Below, piece by piece: positions 53,476 through 64,000 of a stretch of 64,000 bases of DNA. The position numbers were made by a program, and so were the translations under genes. Source of the stretch: Elymus sibiricus (taxonomy: Eukaryota; Streptophyta; Magnoliopsida; Poales; Poaceae); assembly GCA_039707655.1 (NCBI GenBank), contig CM077676.1:434349379-434413378 (forward strand). The letters run 5' to 3'. Position 1 is the stretch's first letter, and every line of letters starts with the position of its first letter. Below the pieces are notes generated by a model that worked only from the letters and a program-made list of their open reading frames with translations, was not told where the DNA came from and searched no databases.

Positions 53476-53489
53476 TGATTCCTGTAGTG

Positions 53490-54296
53490 AAGCCATGCAT
53501 CTTTGTCCACTACTTTCGATCCCTAGATAGTGGCACCGGCCATCTATAGCTACCGTGTGCTCTATCCCTCTCTCGAGACGATATAGGTGAGTAAAAAATT
53601 GTGCTTTGCAAGAATGGAAATATGTGTGTTTGTGCTATGATGGTGGGAATGTGCGTGTGGCATGAGTTGCCGCCTATGTGTATTTGTCGGATCGTGCTTG
53701 ACATGAGTTGCTTATGTTTTGCCGAAATGTGGATTTATTTCCGTTTTGGCAAATTTCGGGCAAACTCTATATGTCCTATTTTTAGGGAAGGTCATGCCGA
53801 ATTTTTGTATGACTTTGATGTATGCATATGCATGCATGGTAATAATTTTTTTGCTTATTATACCGCGCAGGCAATCATGAAGGTCAGTGGAAGGGTGGTG
53901 GAAAGATGGTTGTGATCCGCAGTGCATGACATGGATTCAAATAACCGGACTGGGATTTTATGTCCGTGTAGAAGATGCAAACTAATCGTCATCTTGGACC
54001 CCTTTAACCATGGGAGTTTGAAGGCGCACCTGCTCATGCATGGTTTCATGGATGGCTATACTCGGTGGACAATTGAAGATGATGATGAGGATGTCCACAT
54101 GGCAGGTAATAACGACATGGGGCTAGACGAAGAGATGACCGACGATGGACCCGAAGACGAGGGCGCAGGACATGGCGGCGGAGAAGAGGCCGGACACGGC
54201 GGGGAAGAGGCCGTACACGGCGGAGAAGAGGCCGGACACGACGGAGAAGAGGCGGACACACCGTAGTCTTCGACGCGACTAAGTTCAGTCATGCAG
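53490..54296 (+). mobile_element. CACTA-4 (outer): internal part before the copia insertion
   Basis: Continuation of the element whose left end is at 42276-42958. 53493-53921 is leader and intron-like sequence without a gene; a possible acceptor (ACCGCGCAG near 53870) precedes the coding exon. The element is cut at 54296 by the copia LTR and continues outside the window. Confidence 0.7.
53922..54266 (+). CDS. CACTA-4 transposase-associated exon (partial)
   Basis: Encodes MHDMDSNNRTGILCPCRRCK then LKAHLLMHGFMDGYTRWTIE. This is the C-terminal half of the transposase-associated domain that begins TNP2-type proteins: a Cys-x-Cys-x2-Cys group followed by L..HL...GF...Y..W. An acidic tail with tandem GHGGEEA / VHGGEEA / GHDGEEA repeats follows and a stop at 54264-54266. 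The rest of the transposase would lie beyond the copia element. The in-frame stop before the insertion means the exon is either spliced earlier or already broken. Confidence 0.65.
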   Translation: MHDMDSNNRTGILCPCRRCKLIVILDPFNHGSLKAHLLMHGFMDGYTRWTIEDDDEDVHMAGNNDMGLDEEMTDDGPEDEGAGHGGGEEAGHGGEEAVHGGEEAGHDGEEADTP

Positions 54297-55905
54297 TGTA
54301 GGAGATATGCCCTAGAGGCAATAATAAATGTTATTGATTATCTCCCTATTCATAATTAGGTTTATGTTCCATGCTATAACTGCTATGGTTCTCGAGTCTG
54401 CAATAACCACGAGGCTCGGAGGAAGACTCATATGCACGTGTGGAATAATAAACGGTAAAATGTATTCCTAGTCTGGCCTCTAAGACTGGCTCAAGTATTG
54501 CATGATGATCCTGTTTTCCAGATCATGGGCATGGCTATGCCGGCAATTTTGAGGGCGCAATGTTGGTAGGACACTTGTGTTGAATCGACCCGAATTGATG
54601 TTATGCTGTGAGATACATTCGTCACTAGTTAATGGTTTATAACACAGAGATAGTTAATGTTTGCATAATTCCTTAGACCATGAGAGTATCGAGTTCCTTC
54701 GTGCTTGCTTCATGAACTCTGGGGTTTGTTAAACGTCATCCGTTACTGGGTGGCTATTACGGCGGCTTACGGGTTCACGGAAAAGTATGTCAAGTAACTT
54801 GATAGCTCAAGATTGGGATTTGCTCCTCCGACGATGGAGAGATATCTCTGGGCCCTCTCGGTGTTACGATATCCATCATCGTCTGGCCAGACACTTTGTG
54901 ATTTGATCACAGGGATGCCGGAACACGGGAACGAGAAAAGAGACCAATACCGGTAACGAGGTAACTGGCATAGTGGACAAGTTGTTGATCCACGGGGATG
55001 CCAACATGTCTCACCTCGGGTATTTGTAACATATCGCGAAGCAACAGGAATAGCACACGGCAACTAGAGGTTCACTCGAATATTCATTCGTGTGGGTATA
55101 GGGGTCAATATGGGTGTCCACGGCTCCGATGTTGATCATTGATCGGAAGGGGTTCCGGATCATGTCTATACTTCACCGAACCTATAGGGTCACACGCTTA
55201 AGGGTCATCTATCTGCTGAATACTAGACGGGGAGTCTGAGAGAAAATCACCGAAAAAGTTTCGGACGAAACGGAAACGTTCCGGAGAGGATATCGGAATA
55301 GTTCCGGTGAAACTGAAAAGTTGTTTCAGGGTATTCCATAAAGTCAAATTGGTTTCGGCACATGCCTGGAAATTATTGGAAGGTACCAGAATTGTTCCGA
55401 TAACTTCTGAGATTTTTCAGAGACAAAAACCGGAAATGTTCCGGACTGCCGGAACCGCTTTAGTTGCTTTTCACTGATGAAGATCACTAAACCGAAAAGT
55501 TGTTTCGGAGTACACCATAAAGTCAAAATGGTTTCGGCACATGCCTGATAATTCTTGGAGGGTGCCAGAATCGTTCTGGAAACTTTCTGGAATTTTCCGG
55601 GATGAAAACCGGAAATGTTCCAGAGCTGCCGGAACCGCTTCAGATGCTTTTCGCAGATGAAAATCACTAAACCGAAATTGTTTCGGAACGCGTTGAAAAT
55701 TATTTTAGTGGGTACTGGAAATGTTCTAAGCCCACATAAATATTTTCAGTTCGATCAGACGCTGAAAAATGTCGTTGTGAATAGTGAAATCAGCTTTATG
55801 GTTACTTTTTGGAAAGCCACCTTTTTGGGCTTTTGCTCCAAAATATCTTGGAGATGACATGGATGGATGTGGCTGAAATTTCAGCCCCTCCACCCCTCCT
55901 TCTCC

Positions 55906-55913
55906 TATAAATA
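55906..55913 (+). promoter_or_regulatory. TATA box of the 5' LTR
   Basis: TATAAATA within CTCCTATAAATAGAGG. Transcription would start about 30 bases on, near 55940. The 3' LTR has the same box at 63437-63444. Confidence 0.7.
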
Positions 55914-56134
55914 GAGGTGGAGGGGGCTGCCCAAAACTCATCCCTTCTCACATACAAGTGCCATGCATGATCTGGCTTTCTCTCTCCCTCCCAGCGAAAT
56001 AGTTTCGTAGAGCCGAAAGGCTGTCTAGGTTCCGGTGGGAACTAGTTCTGGATGGCGAAGCCCTGCCGGATAGATGACACCGTATGTGTGCAACTCTGTA
56101 GAGAGATCGTAGTTTCGGTCTTAGTTCGAGAGTG

Positions 56135-56245
56135 CCTCCCGAAGGGCTGTCCGAGTGACTGTCCGAGTTTCGATGGTCCTCCCGAAGGGCTGTCCGAGTG
56201 ACTGTCCGAGTGTCGATGGTCCTCCCGAAGGGCTGTCCATGACAC
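56135..56245. repeat. 43-bp tandem repeat in the LTR
   Basis: CCTCCCGAAGGGCTGTCCGA starts at 56135 and 56178, with a diverged partial copy at 56221; the same block is in the 3' LTR near 63666. It lies downstream of the TATA box, in the R/U5-like part. Confidence 0.85.
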
Positions 56246-56491
56246 CGTCCGAGGGACTGTCCGACCGCCTCCCGGAGGGCTGTCCGGGGGTGGATGAGGG
56301 TATACATCCTCGCGGTTGGGAGGTTGTAAATCCTAGCTGCGGGGATCTGCACCGCCGATCGTCATCGACTCTACTTCCGCTGCGCTACGAGTCGGTAACG
56401 AAAAAGATCAAACCTTGTATGCAGTCTCCATAGTGGTCCTGGGCTGGTGCGTAGGTCGGAAATTTTTGTTTTCTGCTGCGTTACCCTACAG

Positions 56492-56505
56492 TGGCATCAA
56501 GAGCC
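56492..56505 (+). promoter_or_regulatory. Primer-binding site
   Basis: TGGCATCAAGAGCC, one base after the 5' LTR. It is close to the initiator-Met tRNA complement TGGTATCAGAGC used by plant copia elements, with one substitution and one extra A. Confidence 0.75.
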
Positions 56506-59500
56506 GTGCTATGCGTAGATGCAGGTTGCGATCTAGAATACATAGAGATGTATGGGTGTTGCACAATATAATTAGGTAGTAGATGAGATCTATTACTGAA
56601 AATTATTTGTGCGGGTAGCAGATGAAATCTGTTACCCGATGTTCTTGTTGCTTCCCTGGAATTTGCGTAGTCCTGATCTTGACGGCATGGTGGAATCTCA
56701 CAAAGTTCTGGCAATCCGCGATCCTTTCATGCTGCTCCTGAGTATGCTGATTGACAGATCAACGAAGTGCTAACAGTTCTTTGGGTTCCACCATAGTTGA
56801 GAAAGATGGATGTTTCGCAGATGAAAGGGCAATGCAGATATGATCTGCACGGGGGTCACGCGTATGACGAAGTTCAGTATGGGGCTCGAGATTTTATTAT
56901 CTCGTATTTCATACACCCCGCAATGTTAATCTAGCAACTTGGATTATCATGCTTGATGATGGACGTTGGTAGCTTCGGTTTGTTTCGAAACCTTAGAAGC
57001 CACGTAAAATAAAATTTTGCATGAACCGATTAGAGGCGTCTAACTTGGTTTTGCAGGATGGTTTGCATGTGCATATGATGTGGTATAGCAGTGTTCATAA
57101 TAATTTGATTATGTATGAGATGACTATATGATGTAAATTGATTAACATGACCTGCGTGTCATGATTCGGCATGATGGCTGGAGCCATATGATTGCACTTT
57201 AATGACCTGCGTGTCAACCTTATGTAATGCACTTATTTTATTAGCTATAGAGATAGCAATATTATCTGGTGCATCGACAAGGTGGTGGCAATCTTCGCGA
57301 AGGTGAACACCGACGCGAATGCCGAAGACGAAGAAATGAAAGACTTCTCCGTCAGAAAGGGCTATACCATATCATGCTATTATGAATTGCCTGAGATGTT
57401 TATCCCTTATGATGCACCCTTTTTGATTGCGCGGTAGTCGCTTTTTATTAGGGTGATCTCTCACAAAAATATCAAGTAGTTAGTGTTCTCCCAAGTGTAG
57501 CACCGTCACGTCACCTAACTTTTCGGGGTGCGCCATGGATGCATGGGTACGAACAATTAGGGATGTGTGAGGCGGGTGAGGTCAGACCTCGCAGCAAGAT
57601 CACTTGGTTGTCTTGACGTTCATGGCAGGATCGTCCTGAGCTCGGAACACACGCATCGAAAGATGAACAAGAGTCACATAGAGATGTGATCGGCAAGTTG
57701 GCCTACCGATTAAAATTCCCGTCATGAGATGATGATTCTATGGCGATGAATTGAAGTCTGGATCTTGTATCACTCAAAATCAATTATGAGAGATATTGAT
57801 TTGAGTGGGAGCGCACTGAAGAATTAACTTGTTTAAATTCTCAGTGCAATTAAATCTTGAACACTGTCTAAGTGTGATTTGCATAATAAGTAGAATAATG
57901 GCTCGCGTTTCCACCTTCCCTGTTAAAATTGAATAGCTGTTAAATATCTGGTTAAAACTTTATGGTTGGTAACGTAATGTGAGGATTGTCCTCAAGAGTG
58001 CCGAGAAGGACTTGTCCTATCGCATGCTTTCGGTATTCTCCCGCTAATGCTATGGATCATGTGACTCTCGTCCATCGATCCAAAAGCTAGAATTCCGTTT
58101 CAGTCAAGTGCAATATGTTTGCTTCCATGAGACCCGAACTTCGAAAGTTTGGATAGTTATGTGATATTCATGGAATCTGAAAATCATTTTTAGAGACAGA
58201 CAAAGGCTAAAAGATATGAGATATCCAAAGCAATGTTTGTTTGCAAACTATTAGTAAAGGAGTTTACTATGCATTAGACTGATAAGAGAGGGATCCAGAA
58301 GAACGCCTGTCATATGATGATGGTGAATAAAACAAACAACTTAAAGACAAAAGGAAGTGTCCAAAGGGTGTTAGTGAAACTTTCACACCTAGTAAGTCCG
58401 GGGCTATCGCCACTCTTAAGTTGGGTGCTTATTCTGAGAGTAGGAGAAATACTGAAAGTTAAACTGTTAGAAGTATAAAGGCAGAAGGAAAGAAGACTGG
58501 AATATCCAGCTCATGTATGAATGTCATACAGGTTTTTGATGTATAGAAGGCTGGTCAAAGATATAGTTCTTGGGAATTATGGTTAAACATGTTAATCACT
58601 AATTCTTGGATATTGTGAGTTAATCACAAAGATACCCGCTCGATTGCATTCTGTTGCAACTCGATGTAAGAACTACTATGGCCTGAAAGACTAGCCAGGA
58701 ATGAGGTTTAGATACACGCAGGGAACATAGTAAATGTTACTATGCCTTCCATAGGTGTATTCCCTATATATTTACTTTCATAAATCATTTTAGAATTTTA
58801 CACACTCTAGCCCATTGCATAAAGTATCTTGCAAGAAGGTTGTTCATAAGAGAACTTTTAATGTTCGGAGTTCTGAATAACAAAAGGGCCATACTTTCAT
58901 TATGAATGAGAAGTATGTTATGAATATTGATAATAATACATTACCTCTGTATTTACTTTCATAATTCATTTAGTGTTTCATACACTCTAGCCCTTTGCAT
59001 AAGGTATCTTGCAAGGAGGTTATTCATAAGAGAACTTTTGATGTTCGGTGTTATGAATAACATGAAGGGCCATGCTTCCATCCAGGATGGGATGTATGTT
59101 ATGAATATTGATGGTAATATGATACATCCATAACACTGACGCTAAATGTCGCAAGACTAAAAGAATACCACATATGTGTGGCACTGCATTTGGTCACATT
59201 GGAGAAACCCGCATGGAAAATTCCATTATGATGGATTTTAAAGTCATTTGATTTTGAATCATCTGACACTTGCAACTTTCCTCCGAAAAGTGAAGTGACT
59301 GAAATACCGTTCACAGGCTATAAGGAACGAGCAACAAACTTATTGGTGATCATACATTTTGATGTGTGTAGTTCAATAAATGTTGTTGCAAGTAGTGGAT
59401 TTATCTATCTTCAGAAATGACTCAAGTAGATATATTGATATTTACTTGATGAGACGTAAGTCTGGATCTTTTGAATTCATTCATAAGGTTTTCAAAAATG

Positions 59501-61815
59501 AAGTAGAAGTTGTTGTAACAAGAAAATTATGTTTCTACAATTCGATTGCAGAAAGGAATATTTGAGTTACAAGTTTAGCGAATGTCTGATGAGTTGTGAA
59601 AGGAGTTTCATAACTTGCACCTCCCGGAGCACCACTGCAAGTGGAGAGTCCGTGTAGATGTAATCGAACCATTCATGACATGGTAAGATCAAAGATGACA
59701 TAAATAAATTTGCCATTATCCCTTTTAAAGTGATGCTTTAGAGATTGCGGCTTTTACACTGAAAAGAGCTCCATCGGGTCTGTTGAAATGACGCCATGGT
59801 ATGGTACGCCCAACCATGTTATATCTTTTCTTAACATTTGGAATATGGGGCTTGTGTAAAAGGTTACAAACCTATTCCCAATCAGACAAGTGCTACTTTG
59901 TAGGTTATCCCAAGTCATTGGGTATTTCCCCACCACAATACCGAGGCAAATAGGTTTGCCACAAAGAACGGTATGCTTTTTTGAAGAAAATGGTTCTTTC
60001 AAAAAGGTGAGTGGGAGAACAGTGCAACTCGATGAAATAAACAGTATCATCGTCATCAGATCAAAGGAAAGAGACCTTGGAAGTAATTCCGGAGTTTCCT
60101 ACTGCGACTGATACGGAAGTCTCTACAATAAAATGTATGGACTTCGGTCGAACTTGCAGCTGAACCACGTAGGCAAAGCTCGTGCAAACCTATCAGGTGC
60201 GCAAACGAGATATTGTTGTTAGACAACAGTATACCTACGATTCACAAGGAAGCATTGATGGGCCCTGACTCCGGAATTGGCTAAATGCCAATACAATCCG
60301 AGATAGTTTCCATATAAGTGATTCAAGATTAAGATCTTGATACACCTTTCGGAAGACTTAGAGTCTAACGAATATTTATGGAACTAAAAACTGATACGGA
60401 TAAAATGTTTTATCCATAAAGCTCGACTTGTTGCAATAACAAGTTCAAGGAGTTGACTACGATAAGATTGTCTCACCGTAGTGATGCTTAAAGTCGGTTC
60501 GGGTTGAACTAGCAATTAATACATATTTCAATCATGAGATATGAAACATGGATGACAAAAGGATTTCCATGTGATGGAAATGAAACCTAGGACTTGTATG
60601 TGATACAGTCCAAAGTAATTTGTCGATCCAGAGGATGCTAGTAAGTATGCAAACTTCAGAGTTCCAGCGATGGACAGAAGAGAGCAAAGTGGAGTTGGAA
60701 TCTTCGTTTTTGATGGAATGGTCAAAAAGGGTTTTGACTTCATCAAATGGGTATCGAAGATGCTTGTGATTCAAGAAAGTAAGTGGGAGCATAATAATAT
60801 TTCTAAAAACCTTGTGTACTTGACATATTGTTAATTGGAAATAAATTTCTTGACACGAATTAGGACTTCATTTGAAAATAGTTTTTCCGATGAAGTGCTT
60901 GGGCTAAATAGCCTCAATATTAGGCATGATGATCTATGGAGATAGATTTACCTAATGGGGCTAAGAAATGAATACATATTGACAAGATGCTAAAACTTTT
61001 TAGCATTTAAAACGCCAAGGAGTGATTCTTGCCGAAGTCACATGGAAAGAGTTTTTGCAAAACTCGGTGTCCCAAAACACTGATGAGCAAAATACATGAT
61101 GGTGATTCCACACACTCTTGTGTTTGGATTAATCATGTATTCCATGGTATGTAAAACAACCAGATATGTCCAATACTCCTAAAATGTTTCGAGTATAGAT
61201 ACCAAAGTGATCAAAAGCACTAATCATGGGACAACAGTGAAAAAGGGTCATTGAGTACTAAAGTAGCACTGATGACATGTTTTCTCGCAAGCAGAGATCA
61301 TGAAGAGTTCGTTGTAAAAGGTTACATCGATACTGTCTTCACCATTTCTCCATGCGATTTTCGATTTAATTTGAGGGTTTTGTGTAACACACAATATGGT
61401 GGCACGGTAAGTTGGAATTGTTCTTAACAGGTTACTGTGGCGAATTCTATAACAAAGGCTAAGTATGTTGACGCTTTAGAAGCGACAAACAAGTTGTTGA
61501 ATCATATAGTTCATTCATGAACTTAGTATGGTTCCAAGATGGCTTTGGTCTATAGGACACTATTGCAGATAGTTGCTCCATAGCTCAGTCTGAGGAATCA
61601 GGTTTCGACCAATGATTCACACATATGCAAAGCCAAATCCACACAAAATATGAATTTTGTGAAAGCGTGAAAACGCAAGGATATGCAAAGTTACACACGG
61701 AGCTGAAGTCGTCAGATCCGTTGGACATCAGGCTATACCACATGCGAAGCATATTTTACACCAGTATGCCATAGGTGTAAAGTGCATTAGCATTGACTAG
61801 ATTATTGACTCTAGT

Positions 61816-61828
61816 GCAAGTGGGAGTT
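61816..61828 (+). promoter_or_regulatory. Polypurine tract
   Basis: GCAAGTGGGAGTT just before the 3' LTR start, the expected site for plus-strand DNA priming. Confidence 0.65.
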
Positions 61829-64000
61829 TGTAGGAGATATGCCCTAGAGGCAATAATAAATGTTATTGATTATCTCCCTATTCATAATTAGGTTTATGTT
61901 CCATGCTATAACTGCTATGGTTCTCGAGTCTGCAATAACCACGAGGCTCGGAGGAAGACTCATATGCACGTGTGGAATAATAAACGGTAAAATGTATTCC
62001 TAGTCTGGCCTCTAAGACTGGCTCAAGTATTGCATGATGATCCTGTTTTCCTGATCATGGGCATGGCTATGCCGGCAATTTTGAGAGCACGATGTTAGAA
62101 GAACATTTGTGTTGAATCGACCCGAATTGATGTTATGCTATGAGATTCATTCGTCATAAGTTAATGGTTTATAACACAGAGATGGTTAACGTTTGCATAA
62201 TTCCTTAGACCATGAGAGTATTGAGTTACTTCATGCTTCCTTCATGAACTTTGGGGTTTGTTAAACGTCATCCGTAAATGGGTGGCTATTACGGCGGCTT
62301 ACGGGTTCATGGAAAAGTATGTCAAGTAACTTGATAGCTCAAGATTGGGATTTGCTCCTCCGACGATGGAGAGATATCTCTGGGCCCTCTCGGTGTTACG
62401 GTATCCATCATCGTCTGGCCAGACACTTTGTGATTTGATCACGGGGATGCCGGAACACGGGAACGAGAAAAGAGAGCAATACCGGTAACGAGGTAACTGG
62501 CATAGTGGACAAGTTGTTGATCCGCGGGGATGCCAACATGTCTCACCTCGGGTATTTGTAACATATCGCAAAGCAACAGAAATAGCACACGGCAACTGGA
62601 GGTTCACTCGAATATTCATTCGTGTGGGTATAGGGATCAATATGGGTGTCCACGGCTCCGATGTTGATCATTGATCGGAAGGGGTTCCGGGTCATGTCTA
62701 TGCTTCACCGAACCTATAGGGTCACACGCTTAAGGGTCATCTATCTGCTGAATACTAGACGGGGAGTCTGAGAGAAAATCACCGAAAAAGTTTCGGACGA
62801 AACGGAAACGTTCCGGAGAGGATATTGGAATAGTTCCGGTGAAACTGAAAAGTTGTTTCAGGGTATTCCATAAAGTCAAATTGGTTTTGGCACATGCCTG
62901 GAAATTATTGGAAGGTACCAGAATTGTTCCGGTAACTTCTGAGATTTTTCAGAGACAAAAACCGGAAATGTTCCGGACTGCCGGAACCGGTTTAGTTGCT
63001 TTTCACTGATGAAAATCACTAAAACGAAAAGTTGTTTTGGAGTACACCATAAAGTCAAAATGGTTTCGGCACATGCCTGATAATTCTTGGAGGGTGCCAG
63101 AATCGTTCTGGAAACTTTCTGGAATTTTCCGGGATGAAAACCGGAAATGTTCCGGAGCTGCCGGAACCGCTTCAGATGCTTTTCGCAGATGAAAATCACT
63201 AAACCGAAATTGTTTCGGAACGCGTTGAAAATTATTTTAGTGGGTACTGGAAATGTTCTAAGCCCACATAAATATTTTCAGTTCGATCAGACGCTGAAAA
63301 ATGTCGTCGTGAATAGTGAAATCAGCTTTATGGTAATTTTTGGAAAGCCACCTTTTTGGGCTTTTGCTCCAAAATATCTTGGAGATGACATGGATGGATG
63401 TGGCTGAAATTTCAGCCCCTCCACCCCTCCTTCTCCTATAAATAGAGGTGGAGGGGGCTGCCCAAAACTCATCCCTTCTCACATACAAGTGCCATGCATG
63501 ATCTGGCTTTCTCTCTCCCACCCAGCGAAATAGTTTCGTAGAGCCGAAAGGCTGTCTAGGTTCCGGTGGGAACTAGTTTTGGACGGCGAAGCCCTGCCGG
63601 ATAGATGACACCGTATGTGTGCAACTCTGTAGAGAGATCGTAGTTTCGGTCTTAGTTCGAGAGTGCCTCCCGAAGGGCTGTCCGAGTGACTGTCCGAGTT
63701 TCGATGGTCCTCCCGAAGGGCTGTCCGAGTGACTGTCCGAGTTTCGATGGTCCTCCCGAAGGGCTGTCCGTGACACCGTCCGAGGGACTGTCCGACTGCC
63801 TCCCGGAGGGCTGTCCGGGGGTGGATGAGGGTATACATCCTCGCGGTTGGGAGGTTGTAAATCCTAGCTGCGGGGATCTGCACCGCCGATCGTCATCGAC
63901 TCTACTTCCGCTGCGCTACGAGTCGGTAACGAAAAAGATCAAACCTTGTATGCAGTCTCCATAGTGGTCCTGGGCTGGTGCGTAGGTCGGAAATTTTTGT
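61829..64000 (+). repeat. 3' LTR of the copia element (truncated by the window)
   Basis: Matches the 5' LTR throughout; the window stops at GGAAATTTTTGT, about 22 bp before the expected end. It carries the TATA box at 63437-63444 and the 43-bp repeats. Confidence 0.92.

Larger units (their letters stand above)
42959..53489 (+). mobile_element. CACTA-2: 10.5-kb CACTA element with both ends and target duplication
   Basis: Left end CACTACTGGAATCTGGCAAT (42959) and right end, read inward, CACTACAGGAATCAGGCAGT (53489) are matched inverted repeats. AAG flanks both sides (42956-42958 and 53490-53492), the expected 3-bp duplication. Both subterminal zones carry palindromic repeats. The inside has, in order, a GC-rich first exon ending in a GTGAGT donor near 43715, purine and minisatellite repeats, a foldback, a TNP2-type transposase and a second PF03004-type gene, all on the plus strand. 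It sits inside CACTA-4. Both genes are broken, so any movement would need proteins from another copy. Confidence 0.95.
54297..56490 (+). repeat. 5' LTR of the copia element (2,194 bp)
   Basis: Runs from TGTAGGAG to CCCTACA, ending in CA. By eye about 50 differences from the 3' LTR over 2.17 kb, roughly 2-2.5%, mostly transitions and concentrated in the first 500 bp. It contains a TATA box and a 43-bp tandem repeat. Confidence 0.92.
56491..61828 (+). pseudogene. Copia internal region: decayed gag-pol
   Basis: About 5.3 kb with no frame longer than about 100 codons. Recognisable shreds: the integrase-to-RT linker near 59880-60050 (CYFVGYPKSLGISPPQYRG; the CVKERTVQLDEI-like end VSGRTVQLDEI), the RT start near 60418-60500 (KARLVA; then a DYDKIVSPVVMLK-like stretch) and RNase H near 61440-61500 (VANSITKAKYVDALEATNKL). 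Stops and frameshifts are frequent. The order integrase-RT-RNase H is that of copia. No protein can be made. Confidence 0.75.
54297..64000 (+). mobile_element. Copia LTR retrotransposon (3' LTR cut by window end)
   Basis: The two LTRs start TGTAGGAGATATGCCC at 54297 and 61829, 7,532 bp apart. A primer-binding site follows the 5' LTR and a purine-rich tract precedes the 3' LTR. Integrase/RT-type remnants in copia order support the superfamily, and the LTR start resembles the TGTTGGAAATATGCCC start of the BARE/Angela/WIS group. It is inserted in CACTA-4. Left flank TGCAG (54292-54296) is the predicted 5-bp target duplication; the right partner would be just past the window. Confidence 0.92.

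Noticed and set aside
55948..56433. Overlapping frames in the copia LTR, also present at 63479-63964
   Set aside because: They come from the 43-bp tandem repeat and GC-rich leader of the LTR; the same frames in both LTRs reflect LTR identity, not a gene.

Overview
This window is a transposon-dense stretch of a grass nuclear genome, most probably Triticeae (wheat, barley or Aegilops group). This rests on the intron-bearing plant genes, grass-type F-box and DUF1618 genes, several CACTA families with grass-type subterminal repeats, plant LINEs, a hAT, a large Mutator-like element (MULE) and a copia LTR retrotransposon whose LTR begins TGTAGGAGATATGCCC. The assignment is recognition from memory, not a search. 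No complete, undamaged host gene is visible. No rRNA, tRNA or CRISPR was seen.

Layout. 1-5219: right part of a CACTA element (CACTA-1, minus strand) with a transposase in one frame broken by four stops, plus a small coiled-coil/membrane protein gene that looks intact. 5220-7600: F-box pseudogene copy A. 8.65 kb: shred of an alpha/beta-hydrolase. 9159-10168 and 23803-24027: the two halves of a DUF1618 gene, split by a 13.6-kb MULE (10169-23802) with a perfect 9-bp target duplication. Inside the MULE are a captured B3-like gene, about 5 kb of a 42-bp hairpin minisatellite, a GC-rich exon encoding four 15-residue repeats, and a nested hAT (19922-23627, perfect 8-bp target duplication). 24571-27075: left part of another CACTA (CACTA-3). 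28.25 kb: Stowaway-like MITE. 29313-33510: LINE-1. 34171-36500: F-box copy B, a second copy of the same duplicated segment as copy A and disabled by a different mutation. 36493-36548: a 56-bp retroposed fragment with a 12-bp target duplication. 36652-39225 and 39430-40200: two more LINE fragments. 40.2-41.55 kb: a degenerate CATGGCAA-rich repeat.

42276-64000 is a nest. An outer CACTA (CACTA-4) begins at 42276. CACTA-2 (42959-53489) is inserted in it with matching ends and a perfect AAG target duplication. CACTA-4 resumes at 53490 and its transposase-associated exon is followed at 54297 by a copia element (LTR 2,194 bp). The 3' LTR begins at 61829 and runs off the window about 22 bp before its end.

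How the parts relate. CACTA-2 carries both classical CACTA genes: a TNP2-type transposase and a second PF03004-type protein thought to bind the subterminal repeats. Both are now broken, although the ends look mobilisable. The copia element has LTRs only about 2% different, but a pol region with no long reading frame, so it probably moved as an already defective, non-autonomous copy. The host genes (F-box pair, DUF1618, hydrolase shred) are remnants of a small gene island opened up by these insertions. The most unusual structures are the hairpin minisatellite with its captured genes inside the MULE, and a 216-bp foldback in the 5' leader region of CACTA-2.
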